A DNA stretch of 32,916 bases from IMG/VR virus record IMGVR_UViG_3300022837_000041, positions 1 through 32,916 of that record. The stretch is one strand, 5' to 3'. Made by a program: the position numbers and the translations under genes. This DNA comes from a virus. Below the pieces are notes generated by a model. That model made no database searches. It saw only the letters and a program-made list of their open reading frames with translations, and was not told the origin of the DNA. The first letter of the stretch is position 1. Each line of letters opens with the position of its first letter. Positions 1-6,937 of this stretch are shown in pieces.

Positions 1-14
1 GTGCCGAGTATACC
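1..14. repeat. terminal direct repeat, left copy
   Basis: The first 14 bases, GTGCCGAGTATACC, are identical to the last 14 bases of the window. Such a match exactly at both ends is not expected by chance. It means either a circularised assembly or filled-in cohesive ends of a cos phage. The position, between the end of the early operon and the packaging genes, is where a lambda-like cos lies. Confidence 0.8.
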
Positions 15-223
15 TAGCTGGGGCGGCTGTGGCGTAGGGTTCCCGTGTGGGGGGTGGGGTCTGGCATCGCTCCGGTTCGGGTAGGAGTGGCCCGACGTTG
101 CCCGACGAATGGCTTTGATTGCAGGGTGATAGAAGGCTCTTGTCATGGAGAAATAGAATTCCTAGAGGATTATTCTTGACGAGTTGGAAAAGTTGACGTT
201 ACCCTTTTTCCAGAAAGTTCCGA
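1..223. other. gene-free end region, possible cos/packaging region
   Basis: No convincing gene is present here. Joined to 32839-32916 it makes about 300 non-coding bases separating the end of the leftward early operon from the late operon on a circle. The plus strand is G-rich at about 20-65. GCCCGACG occurs twice, at 90-97 and 100-107, 10 bases apart. TTGACG occurs twice, at about 174-179 and 192-197. Terminase binding repeats and a late promoter would be expected here, but I cannot assign them. Confidence 0.4.
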
Positions 224-736
224 TCAAAGCGTCTGGTAAAGTTCCGCCATTGGTTTCAGCCGCGCTTTCAGGGTCAGGCGCTGAACCTCTGGCCACTCTT
301 GGATAGCCAGCCGTTCCTTCGCCTTCGAGATTTCTTCCCATGATTTACTCAGAGCAGCAAGCCAGCGTTGAGCGTCTTTGTGCGCGGTCTGGCTACCTGG
401 CTCCCGCTCTTGAGTTGGCAACAGGTCGAGAGCAAGGAATGCCTGCTTGGTGCTGGTGATAGAGTCAAGAGCGTCCTCAGGTATAGCTGCCAGCCGTATC
501 CAGTCAGCGGCCCGACTTGGTTTGATGTTGCCTAGAGCTTCGGTGTTGTCAGCGATCCAGACGACAAATTTGCCGGCGGGCAGGTTTTCTTTTGCGGTTT
601 TCAGGAATTGTCCGCACTCACGCGCCTTAAGAAATGCGGCTTTGGCGTGGTCATTTGCCTGTCCGGCTAGGGTCATTGCCTCAGTAAAGGCGGTGGAGAT
701 TTGTGAGCAGAGAGATAGTTGCAGTTGATTTTCCAT
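224..736 (-). CDS. DUF3102-like phage protein
   Basis: This 170-residue soluble protein is last in the leftward early operon, 5 bases after the 80-residue gene. Residues about 29-85 (an Ala/Lys-rich helix, then GQFLKTAKENLPAGKF, WIADN and SRAADWIRLA) resemble phage and plasmid proteins of the DUF3102 type, which pair a helical region with a helix-turn-helix-like segment. The rest is helical and charged. The start has a short GGG-containing leader overlapping the preceding stop codon. No catalytic motif is visible. A DNA-binding or regulatory role is inference only. Confidence 0.6.
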   Translation of the reverse strand: MENQLQLSLCSQISTAFTEAMTLAGQANDHAKAAFLKARECGQFLKTAKENLPAGKFVVWIADNTEALGNIKPSRAADWIRLAAIPEDALDSITSTKQAFLALDLLPTQEREPGSQTAHKDAQRWLAALSKSWEEISKAKERLAIQEWPEVQRLTLKARLKPMAELYQTL

Positions 737-741
737 GATAC

Positions 742-984
742 TTACCCTTTGATTTTCAATGGATTCTTGCCTTCAAGTTGCAAACTTTCCCCGATGAATG
801 GAATTGTCGGGCGCTCACCTCTGATGGCTGCATATTCCAATTCAAGCTTTAACGAGCCGAGAACCTTCCCGGCTGTGTTGCTGAGTTCCTTGACTTGATT
901 GTGACGGCGAGGATCGGCTTTCAGCATTGCGTATGCTTCAAGTAGGTCTTCGCGGAGTTCTTTTAGGTTCGATGGTGTTTTCAT
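742..984 (-). CDS. small conserved phage protein, unknown function
   Basis: This 80-residue protein is helical at its N terminus (LKELREDLLEAYAMLKAD). It ends with a pattern I recognise from many small phage proteins: a helix ending in KLELEYAAIRGERPTIPF. Function is unknown. The ATG overlaps the stop codon of the upstream repeat-protein gene by 4 bases (ATGA), so translation is probably coupled. The A/C-rich leader in front of it is also the coding end of that upstream gene. Members of this family usually sit among nucleic-acid genes, as here. Confidence 0.65.
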   Translation of the reverse strand: MKTPSNLKELREDLLEAYAMLKADPRRHNQVKELSNTAGKVLGSLKLELEYAAIRGERPTIPFIGESLQLEGKNPLKIKG

Positions 985-1595
985 TTTTGGTTTGTTGGTT
1001 TGGTTTTTCTAAGTTCTCTTAAAAGTATAATGTGAGCCCGCTTTAATTTAATCATATCCTCAGAAACGTATCCTTTATCAATCTTGGACTTGCCGACAAT
1101 CAAGAATGATACATAGCTGTACGATAGATTTGATCTTAATTCACGTTCCTTTTTGTAAATTCTATTCTTATTTTTACTGCGATACTCTATGCTTCTGGCT
1201 TTGATTTTATCCTTGTTTTTAAGCCGCCACTCTGCGGCCCGAGTTTTGATTTCATCTTTGTTTTTTCTCCTGTAGTTAAACTGACTCACTTTAACTTTAA
1301 CCTTGTTTTTGATGGCCCATTCCTTATTTGCGTAAAGTATCTCGCTTTTACGTTTAAGGTAATTTTTCTTTCTATTAGCGCGGAGCTTGTCTCTATTTTT
1401 GAGACGATACTCCTTAAACCAAGCCCTAAATTTTTCTTTGTTTTTCAAACGACTAGCCATTTCCTTCGCTAGAATTTCTTTTTTGTTTTTTATTCTATAT
1501 CTCTTCGCGTAGTCATTTACCGCATTCCTATTTTCTAGATCCCATTCTTTCTTGCGTGCTTTTTTACGAGCGGTAGCTTCATTATTCTCTCTCAT
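981..1595 (-). CDS. lysine-rich protein with nine 15-residue repeats
   Basis: This 204-residue, strongly basic protein consists of nine consecutive 15-residue units (residues about 19-153). The consensus is roughly R-x-K-N-K-[DE]-[KE]-[IL]-x6-[YW], followed by a unique C-terminal part of about 50 residues. That tail (LSYSYV, then EDMIKLKRAHIILLREL) resembles a C-terminal segment seen in several phage proteins and HNH-associated small proteins. No HNH cysteines or histidines are visible. The gene is clearly more AT-rich than its neighbours, suggesting separate acquisition. The start overlaps the upstream stop by 4 bases. DNA or RNA binding through the basic helices is inference. Confidence 0.65.
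   Translation of the reverse strand: MRENNEATARKKARKKEWDLENRNAVNDYAKRYRIKNKKEILAKEMASRLKNKEKFRAWFKEYRLKNRDKLRANRKKNYLKRKSEILYANKEWAIKNKVKVKVSQFNYRRKNKDEIKTRAAEWRLKNKDKIKARSIEYRSKNKNRIYKKERELRSNLSYSYVSFLIVGKSKIDKGYVSEDMIKLKRAHIILLRELRKTKPTNQK
1137..1541 (-). repeat. nine tandem 45-bp coding repeats
   Basis: These bases encode nine degenerate 15-residue repeats in the lysine-rich protein. The units keep register without insertions. The asparagine of the K-N-K core and the aromatic residue at the end of the unit are the most constant positions. The DNA copies have diverged, so the repeat is old or under protein-level selection. Confidence 0.75.
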
Positions 1596-2122
1596 CCTTC
1601 AGAAAGTTGAGATTTGCGATTGTCCGAATAAGCGTTGCGGGCCTCGACACTCTTTTGAGCACCGATGGCTGGTAGGTTGTTTTGGCGTTGGAAGGCCAGC
1701 TTGTGCGCTGAGAAGTTGGCTCTGGTGACGTTGTGGTGAGTGACCTTTCCGCATTCCTTGCAGCTATGTTTTGTGGCTAGGGACTTTGCCAGGTCTGAGT
1801 CTGATTGGCCTGCACATGATACGTGACTGAGTGCCGACGCCACTGAGAGTGCCCTGGTTGCCAGTTCTGAGTTGTTATTCGATTCCCGCAAGAATCCGAT
1901 TACTGACTGCATCCAGATAAAGGCGTCGCGAAAAATTGCGAGTTCGCGGCGGTGTTCCCACTCTTCGCGGGTCTCCTCCCGGTCCTCGTCCTGTGATTCA
2001 CGGCCATCCTGGCAGCGGTCGTCAATGCGGTCGTCGTCGTATTGGCTCATTGTGTTGGAGTGCCTGGCCGTGGAACGCTGCATTTGATTTCCATTTGTCC
2101 GAAATGCGCGATTGCGGTGCAT
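1592..2122 (-). CDS. putative HTH DNA-binding phage protein
   Basis: The frame gives 176 residues. Internal starts at 2083 and 2050 are possible and none has a clear ribosome site. The N terminus is very acidic and arginine-rich (about residues 25-60, DDDR and DEDREETREEWEHRRE). Near the C terminus, LAKSLATKHSCKECGKV, then TRANFSAHKLAFQRQ and NNLPAIGAQKS, resembles sigma-region-4/helix-turn-helix proteins of phages, in which 'TR..(F/V)S.H' is the recognition helix and a 'LPP...QKS..AR..Y' tail follows. Two cysteines (C-x2-C) interrupt it. It overlaps the next gene by 4 bases. Role unknown; transcriptional regulation is plausible. Confidence 0.5.
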   Translation of the reverse strand: MHRNRAFRTNGNQMQRSTARHSNTMSQYDDDRIDDRCQDGRESQDEDREETREEWEHRRELAIFRDAFIWMQSVIGFLRESNNNSELATRALSVASALSHVSCAGQSDSDLAKSLATKHSCKECGKVTHHNVTRANFSAHKLAFQRQNNLPAIGAQKSVEARNAYSDNRKSQLSEG

Positions 2123-2140
2123 TTGTAAAGCAATTTATTT

Positions 2141-2842
2141 TTATGGTCGCGCTCTCATCGACGGCCAGTTGCAGGGGACGATCATTCCGTGCTCCGATAA
2201 ACGTGAGATGATAGAGTCGTCGGTGTTTTGCTCGAACTCTACAGCAGACTCATTGCTGATGATGATAGTGTCTTTTTTGGCGGAATATCTCCGATCAATG
2301 ATGTCAGTCAGAATCCTCGGAGCGACATTAAGGGCGTTTGCGTCGTGTTTTTCATCAATTATCAGGAGTCCAATTGAGCATAGCGCGTCCCGCATTGCCA
2401 CCAGCGAATCGGTCCGAGTTGACCCGTGATCAGAATAAAGTGGTTTAAGAATCTCAACGATAGAAAGCATCTTGCGGTATATCGGGAGGCCAATCGGGGC
2501 ATTCTCGCGCCGTTGCGACTGATTCCAGTAGGCAACCCACTCCTCAGCAATCTGGATTGCAATTTGCGCTGAGATGGTAGTTTTCCCGGTACCACGGATT
2601 CCTACTAAGGCGATGATAGCCCCTTCGCCAAGAAGTTTGGATCTTACCACCCGGAACACCTTTTTCTGATTCGGCTCCAGATTCCAATCGGCCCGTTCTC
2701 GGAATCGTCCATCAAACCCGGCATCGGCAAGAATCGGGCGTATCTCATTGCGCCAGGTCCATTCGCGGATCTCGGCGTCGGAGCGCACCGGGATTGCGCT
2801 GAGCCTGCTTAAAATTTCAGGGAGTTGTAAATCTGTTGTCAT
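2141..2842 (-). CDS. DnaC-like helicase loader ATPase
   Basis: This 233-residue P-loop ATPase has Walker A GIRGTGKTT (residues 81-89) and Walker B GLLIIDE (about 158-164). A sensor-1-like IIISNE and an arginine-rich ISRLSEHG segment follow, as in DnaC/IstB-type AAA+ loaders. Such proteins load the replicative helicase at the origin. The gene follows the replication initiator with a 4-base ATGA overlap, matching the lambda O-P type order. There is no helicase gene in the window, so the host DnaB helicase is the probable partner. Confidence 0.8.
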   Translation of the reverse strand: MTTDLQLPEILSRLSAIPVRSDAEIREWTWRNEIRPILADAGFDGRFRERADWNLEPNQKKVFRVVRSKLLGEGAIIALVGIRGTGKTTISAQIAIQIAEEWVAYWNQSQRRENAPIGLPIYRKMLSIVEILKPLYSDHGSTRTDSLVAMRDALCSIGLLIIDEKHDANALNVAPRILTDIIDRRYSAKKDTIIISNESAVEFEQNTDDSIISRLSEHGMIVPCNWPSMRARP

Positions 2843-3717
2843 TGGTTTTCAGGTGTGTTGGGGTCAAATACAAGGTTCTTGTATTCACCGGGTTTGATTG
2901 CGTTGTCCGTGGCGGTTTTTTGGTTTCCTCGACGGTTGGTGAATGCGCCCTCGATGATTTCCTCAACCTTGCCGGGTCGCAAAAACCAATTGATAGTTGC
3001 CACCCATCCACGGTCATTCTTACCGGTGCAGAAATCGCTCTTGGAAATGAGTTGAATTGCCTGCAATGCGTGACATTTAAAAAATGGGTCGCGCATCCTT
3101 GCTGAAAATATCGCTTTGCGCTTTGCCCCCAGGTTCGAGACTTTGGGGAAACATCCGCACAAATTCCACGCAGCAATGATGGGAGGAACCGTAGGTTCCG
3201 GTAATTCTTTTTCTACATCTACATCTACATCTACATCTACATCTACATCTACATCTACATCTACATCTACATCTACATCTACTATGTGTGCATTTGATAC
3301 ATTTGTAGCTGCCTGTGTATTTGTGTCATTGACAGTCATTGACAAGGCATTTGCTTTGTCTTTTGCCCGATACTCCGCTTGTTTACGGCGGTTGTATTCT
3401 CTTCTCTCTTCGGCACTTAGGAGAGCGCAATACTTCCCATGATTGAGCAAAGCCCAGCCGCCATCTATCACTTTCACACGCTTTCCTTCGTGGTCTTTCG
3501 TCCGACTATAGGGGTCGGGCGTCTGAAAACTGGTCAAAGCTTCCTCGCATTGTGGAATCGAAACCCCGGTTCTAGCGGCGAGGCCGGGAATGGATGCGTG
3601 GACCTCACCATGACGGTCAACCATGGCCAGCATCGTAATCCAGGTAAGTTTAGTGTGGGCGGGTTCCTGCCAGATCGTGGAATCTAAAATTGAAGAAAAA
3701 AGTTTTGTAAAGTGCAT
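2839..3717 (-). CDS. replication initiator-like protein with Val-Asp repeat linker
   Basis: From ATG 3717 the protein has 292 residues. Its N terminus (KLFSSILDSTIW, then a winged-helix-like region including GLAARTGVSIPQCEEAL, about residues 33-53) looks like phage replication organiser proteins that bind the origin. A charged helix (EERREYNRRKQAEYRAKDKA) leads to a linker of eleven Val-Asp pairs, then a C-terminal domain probably contacting the helicase loader encoded next. An alternative start at 3759 overlaps the upstream stop by 4 bases and would add 14 residues. I prefer 3717 because the family usually begins at the KLFSSILD segment. The intervening bases hold palindromes. Confidence 0.75.
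   Translation of the reverse strand: MHFTKLFSSILDSTIWQEPAHTKLTWITMLAMVDRHGEVHASIPGLAARTGVSIPQCEEALTSFQTPDPYSRTKDHEGKRVKVIDGGWALLNHGKYCALLSAEERREYNRRKQAEYRAKDKANALSMTVNDTNTQAATNVSNAHIVDVDVDVDVDVDVDVDVDVDVDVEKELPEPTVPPIIAAWNLCGCFPKVSNLGAKRKAIFSARMRDPFFKCHALQAIQLISKSDFCTGKNDRGWVATINWFLRPGKVEEIIEGAFTNRRGNQKTATDNAIKPGEYKNLVFDPNTPENQ
3213..3278. repeat. hexanucleotide repeat, eleven CTACAT units
   Basis: Eleven perfect copies of CTACAT (plus strand) lie in frame in the replication initiator and encode alternating Val and Asp. Because the unit is six bases, gain or loss of units changes linker length without shifting frame. Perfection at the DNA level points to recent slippage. Confidence 0.95.
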
Positions 3718-3756
3718 TTTGTCAAAGTTTTGTGTATAAAAATATACACCGTGTAT
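3685..3756. promoter_or_regulatory. AT-rich iteron/palindrome cluster, candidate origin or operator
   Basis: This is a markedly AT-rich stretch. TTTTGT occurs three times (3703-3708, 3717-3722, 3728-3733), twice followed by AAAG or CAAAG. GTGTATA (3732-3738) pairs with TATACAC (3743-3749) around AAAA, and the ATACAC arm also pairs with GTGTAT (3751-3756). So one motif appears three times in alternating orientation. The cluster lies directly in front of the replication initiator. Origin iterons or an autoregulatory operator are the two readings. Confidence 0.5.
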
Positions 3757-4343
3757 CATTTGCAAGTCCGGCCGGATATGGCAAGCGTTTTCTTCCCGTC
3801 GGTGTCGGCGAGAACCTGGTTGATTTCCTCGCAGACCTGTCCGCGAGTCATGCGACAAAACGGGTCTCGGATCTTGGATAAAAGTCCTCTGGCTGCGGCG
3901 AGTTGCTGCGCTAGGGTCGCCGTCACGGTTAGGGTGCTGTCTTCCAATTCAGCCAGGTGGTCCAGCCCTTCCCGGTAAGAGCGAATGACCCGGACGATAG
4001 CCCCGTTCGGAGCCGCCGCCAGTTCCCGGTGGCATTTGTATTGCTGCGGAGTCGGATTCTTCCCCGGCAATTTCACTTCCCAGTGGACGCTCAGGCCGTG
4101 AATTTCAAAGGCGATGTCGGGCATCCCTGGCGCAATTTGGCTGCGTTTTCGGGTGGGCTGCATTCGGGGCCGGTGCCCGCGACGGTATGCCAGACTGTAA
4201 AGCTGCCCCTGCAATTCCATTTCGGACTTGGCAACGGCACCCGCTTCAGCCTCGTCGTATGTCACTCCAGATTTACCAAAGGATTTCCGGTCCTTGGTGG
4301 ACATCATGAGCTTTTGCTTGTCGGTCAAATCTCGGATATTCAT
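3756..4343 (-). CDS. VRR-NUC domain nuclease
   Basis: This 195-residue protein has the VRR-NUC pattern of the PD-(D/E)XK superfamily: SEMELQGQLY (residues 40-49), GMPDIAF (73-79, putative catalytic D76), and WEVKLPG (88-94, E89 and K91), then TPQQ and a C-terminal helix. Phage VRR-NUC proteins are structure-specific nucleases, probably acting on branched DNA made during replication and recombination. It sits between the SSB-like/recombinase genes and the initiator. Its start overlaps the stop of the 60-residue gene by 4 bases. C-terminal residues about 140-195 are not conserved in any way I recognise. Confidence 0.85.
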   Translation of the reverse strand: MNIRDLTDKQKLMMSTKDRKSFGKSGVTYDEAEAGAVAKSEMELQGQLYSLAYRRGHRPRMQPTRKRSQIAPGMPDIAFEIHGLSVHWEVKLPGKNPTPQQYKCHRELAAAPNGAIVRVIRSYREGLDHLAELEDSTLTVTATLAQQLAAARGLLSKIRDPFCRMTRGQVCEEINQVLADTDGKKTLAISGRTCK

Positions 4344-4522
4344 TTAGCCTCCCGCAGTCCAGCGTTGTAAGCTCGCAACAAATCCAGAGTCGCGATGTCG
4401 TCAAGGCATAGGCAAAGGTCGCTGCAAAGGTTGCGGTAATAAAGTTCGTGCATAAGTTCTGATTTGGTTTTGGTTCCGTGGATTTTGTAAAGCTGAAGGA
4501 TTATTAGATCACGCTCAGTCAT
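4340..4522 (-). CDS. small hypothetical protein, 60 residues
   Basis: This short, helical, leucine-rich protein begins MTERDLIILQLYKIHG and has three cysteines (C33, C37 and C39). It resembles the first half of a winged helix, but the match is too short to name a family. It is held in the early operon by a 4-base overlap with the VRR-NUC gene. A hairpin with a short U-run precedes its start, so its expression may differ from that of the upstream genes. Confidence 0.6.
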   Translation of the reverse strand: MTERDLIILQLYKIHGTKTKSELMHELYYRNLCSDLCLCLDDIATLDLLRAYNAGLREAK

Positions 4523-4526
4523 AATT

Positions 4527-4563
4527 AAAAAGGGGTCCCGGCTGGGTGTTGATGCCCAACCGG
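4527..4563 (-). terminator. hairpin between SSB-like gene and 60-residue gene
   Basis: On the minus strand CCGGTTGGG (4563-4555) pairs with CCCAGCCGG (4546-4538), nine pairs with one G-U, loop of eight. Six bases later comes TTTTT (4531-4527). The spacing before the T-run is longer than ideal, so this is a weak terminator or a leader hairpin for the next gene. Confidence 0.4.
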
Positions 4564-4570
4564 AGATTGC

Positions 4571-4852
4571 TCAAAACGGGAGTGCCTTTGAGTCGTCTTG
4601 TTCGGTGGTAGGTTCATGACTGGCAGCGGGAGCTTTCTTAGTTGCGATCTCTTTCCAGTTGCCAAGGATCGGCCCTTTCTCGCCAGCTTCCCGCGCTTCT
4701 TTTCCAAGGTCTTGCACGATGAATCCCATGTTCCCCCACTCGTCTTCCCCGTCTTTGTTCTCGAAAAAGGTCAGGTCCAGGTAAGTCCCTTTTTTACCCT
4801 TATAGAGTTTTTCTTTGATGATTTTTGTAACGTCGATTTGTGCTTTTCTCAT
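4571..4852 (-). CDS. SSB-like small phage protein with acidic C-terminal tail
   Basis: This 93-residue protein belongs to a phage family I recognise by the segments KGKKGTYLDLTFF, WGNMGFIVQDL, KEAREAGEKGPILGNW (residues about 19-67). The compact beta-rich N terminus and a terminal DDSKALPF resemble the acidic DDDxPF-like tail by which single-strand-binding proteins recruit partners. It lies directly downstream of RecT and the YqaJ exonuclease, where phage SSBs often lie. The leader is A/C-rich without a Shine-Dalgarno site. A single-strand-binding role is inference from size, tail and context. Confidence 0.7.
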   Translation of the reverse strand: MRKAQIDVTKIIKEKLYKGKKGTYLDLTFFENKDGEDEWGNMGFIVQDLGKEAREAGEKGPILGNWKEIATKKAPAASHEPTTEQDDSKALPF

Positions 4853-4882
4853 GATGTTTTTATGTTTGGTTTTTGGTGTTGG

Positions 4883-5518
4883 TTACTGATTGGGAATTTT
4901 GAGCCGTGGGAGAGCGTCGGCATAAGCCGCCTTATAGCTCGCCACAAATTGCGCTAGAGCGGTTCCGAGTTTTGCGGTGTAGTCGTTTCGTTTAACGATG
5001 ATATGCAACGGCATCAGGCCTTTTGCGTAGCTCCAGAAGTGCCATGTATCCAAACCGGTGATTGCCATAGACCCGTGAACTTGCTGAATATATGCATCAG
5101 GAAGAACGCCATCTCTAATATATCCAATGTGAGTCTTTGGGCGTGGACACTTGATCTCTACACCGGAAATAATTTCCTCTCCCGCCATAATTAATCCATC
5201 AGGAGAGCATCCGACAGTTGGATCGTCGCCTATCACGAAGCCCGCTTCCCTCACCGCTAGGCCAGTATGCTTTGAGAACTCTAACCTTGCCTCTGCCTCA
5301 TACTCCTTCCCCCACTCCATCCAAAAGTTTCCAGACCATGACGGGAGGTTCTTAAAAAAGCATTCCTCAATTAATTCGTTTATAAAGTCGTCGGACTGCT
5401 TGGAGATTGCGCAGGTTTTGGCGGTGATGATCTTATCGAGATTTGAGGCAGTAATTTTCCCTTTCCTTATACCAATCCAATCATCTCCACCTTGAATTAT
5501 ATCCCAAATTACATTCAT
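4883..5518 (-). CDS. YqaJ/lambda-type exonuclease
   Basis: This 211-residue viral recombinase-type exonuclease would resect double-stranded DNA to give single strands for annealing. The N-terminal DDWIGIRKGKITAS (residues 12-25), GKEYEAEAR (about 70-78), GCSPDGLI (103-110, D107), GVEIKCP (119-125, E121 and K123) and YIQQVHG (about 143-149) are the standard YqaJ motifs in order. Catalytic D, E and K are all present. It is translated after RecT with a 4-base overlap, giving the usual RecE/RecT-like pair. Confidence 0.9.
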   Translation of the reverse strand: MNVIWDIIQGGDDWIGIRKGKITASNLDKIITAKTCAISKQSDDFINELIEECFFKNLPSWSGNFWMEWGKEYEAEARLEFSKHTGLAVREAGFVIGDDPTVGCSPDGLIMAGEEIISGVEIKCPRPKTHIGYIRDGVLPDAYIQQVHGSMAITGLDTWHFWSYAKGLMPLHIIVKRNDYTAKLGTALAQFVASYKAAYADALPRLKIPNQ

Positions 5519-6171
5519 TCTCCGTCCTCCATATCGACGCTGTTTTCTGGCAACTCAGGCGGAGTAAACGGGTCAAGCGGTTCGGAAATCGCTTGCACTT
5601 GCTTTGCCGTCTCGAAGCCTTTCACGTCGCGCAACTCTTCCGCCGTTTGCATTCCCAACGTAATGTCCGGTGCATAGATTCGCGCGAAGAAAGCTCCTGC
5701 TCGATAGCGAAGCATCAAGTCAGGCATGGTCTTCCATTTGCTGCCCGCCTTTTCCGACCAGCCTTCTGCCTTAGCCATCTGCATTGAGACTTCCGGCCCC
5801 TCTACGATCTCGCCGCTTTCCTTGTCTGTCGTGACCGCAACGCAAGTTTTCGTCATGCCCTCGCCCGTCATCTTAAATTTCAGCGGGGTGAATCGGCCAC
5901 TAGCGTTGACCATCGCAATGAGGAACGACGCTCTGAATCCTGGGCGACCGTGGATGATGTCGATATTCTGAAGGACCATGAACGGGTCAGCCCCAAGACG
6001 CTTGGCGATATTAAGGCCGATGGCGCAGTTAGACATATTGCCCTGGAATTCCTTCGGGATGAGGGTTGATGCTGCCAGCATTTTCGCTTGGCGTTGGACC
6101 AGTTCAAACGCCTCCGACTCGCGGGAGATTTGAAATTGCACGTTAGTGATTTGGGTCTCGGTTGCGCTCAT
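5515..6171 (-). CDS. recT: RecT-family single-strand annealing protein
   Basis: This 218-residue protein has typical RecT features: KMLAASTLIPKEFQGN (about residues 29-44), NCAIGLNIAKRLGADPFMVLQNI (about 47-69), IHGRPGFRASFLIAMVN, a central region with KTCVAV and EGPEVSMQMAKAEGW, and MLRYRAGAFFARIYAPD. It would anneal the single strands made by the adjacent exonuclease. The acidic C-terminal tail (residues about 195-218) may bind partners. Both ends overlap neighbours by 4 bases, indicating tight co-translation. Confidence 0.85.
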   Translation of the reverse strand: MSATETQITNVQFQISRESEAFELVQRQAKMLAASTLIPKEFQGNMSNCAIGLNIAKRLGADPFMVLQNIDIIHGRPGFRASFLIAMVNASGRFTPLKFKMTGEGMTKTCVAVTTDKESGEIVEGPEVSMQMAKAEGWSEKAGSKWKTMPDLMLRYRAGAFFARIYAPDITLGMQTAEELRDVKGFETAKQVQAISEPLDPFTPPELPENSVDMEDGE

Positions 6172-6443
6172 TTCGATTCCTCCTTAACGAGTGTCATTCC
6201 GATAAGAGCAGCTTCTGCCCTCAGGTTTTTGATGCGCGTCCCCTCAATCAGCTTTGAGGCGTCGATAGCCTTTTCCAGCGTCGTGCCACTCGCATTTCCG
6301 GTGCGTGTGAAAACATTCCAGAATGGCCCCCCCGACCCTTTCGTGATGAGGAGGCAGACTGATTCAATCCCCTCGCGGTCTGTCGCAGCTTTCATTTCGG
6401 CAATGATGTCTTTTGGCGTTTCCGCCGGTGTTGTTGTATTCAT
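6168..6443 (-). CDS. hypothetical protein preceding RecT
   Basis: A start at ATG 6443 gives 91 residues. The longer frame would overlap the upstream gene without support. The 6443 start has the A/C-rich leader seen elsewhere in this genome. The sequence looks like a small alpha/beta protein (MKAATDREGIESV, LLITKGSGGPFWNVFTRTG, then a helix with ASKLIEGTRIKNL). I do not recognise the family. Coupling to RecT by a 4-base overlap suggests a function in recombination or replication. Confidence 0.65.
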   Translation of the reverse strand: MNTTTPAETPKDIIAEMKAATDREGIESVCLLITKGSGGPFWNVFTRTGNASGTTLEKAIDASKLIEGTRIKNLRAEAALIGMTLVKEESK

Positions 6444-6465
6444 GATTTTGGTTTTAGTTGGTGGT

Positions 6466-6732
6466 TTATTCTCTGGGGCCGTCTTGGATGAGATTGTCCT
6501 CAATTGAGCTGAGGATGTCCGGGTCTATATAGTCCACGATGTCGAGCCGAGCGGTCGAGAACTGGCCAGTGACATCTCGGGTCTGGTGGACTAACTCGAT
6601 ACTCTGGATCTCAACCCCTGGGTCCTCGCCGGGGTAGCAGTCCTCAGGAGCCCCTGAGATATATGGTTCCGTGCCTGGGTCGTAGTCGTATTCGATTTCG
6701 ACTTCGATTTCGATTGTTGTTCTTTTCGTCAT
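6466..6732 (-). CDS. small acidic phage protein
   Basis: ATG 6732 gives 88 residues. It starts with a beta-strand-like alternating run (RTTIEIEVEIEYDYDPG), then a Pro/Gly/Asp segment and a charged helix (YIDPDILSSIEDNLIQDG). Similar short acidic proteins are common in phage early regions, with no known function. The longer frame back to 6903 runs over a different small gene and is rejected as a start. The leader is G-poor and A/C-rich. Confidence 0.65.
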   Translation of the reverse strand: MTKRTTIEIEVEIEYDYDPGTEPYISGAPEDCYPGEDPGVEIQSIELVHQTRDVTGQFSTARLDIVDYIDPDILSSIEDNLIQDGPRE

Positions 6733-6763
6733 TTTTTTATGGGTTTGATTTGGATTCTCGGGG

Positions 6764-6937
6764 TCAGGGTCTGTTGCCGTCGCGGTCCAGCCCGTCTGGC
6801 CCGGCTCCATGCCGCAAATTTTCGCACCATTCGCGCCATTTGAGGTCCTGCTGCTTTTTGGTGGCGAGTTCGGTGATTTTGCAGGAGGCCGCAAATGATG
6901 CAACGATCAGGCAGATAAGTGATAAGAGTTCGATCAT
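6764..6937 (-). CDS. 57-residue single-pass membrane protein
   Basis: The N-terminal hydrophobic helix (IELLSLICLIVASFAASC, residues 2-19) is a clear membrane segment or signal anchor, followed by a hydrophilic tail rich in K, Q and W and ending in Asp/Gly/Arg. The ATG overlaps the upstream stop by 4 bases (ATGA at 6937-6934), matching the coupling used all along this operon. The two longer frames covering this stretch lack such features. Function unknown; small early membrane proteins may inhibit host processes or superinfecting phage (inference). Confidence 0.55.
   Translation of the reverse strand: MIELLSLICLIVASFAASCKITELATKKQQDLKWREWCENLRHGAGPDGLDRDGNRP

Noticed and set aside
2817-3176. 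119-residue minus-strand frame overlapping the initiator
   Set aside because: Overlaps the C-terminal part of the replication initiator; no features, poor composition.
3213-3278. possible CRISPR-like or protein-binding array
   Set aside because: Pure hexamer tandem without spacers, in frame within a gene; a microsatellite, not CRISPR.
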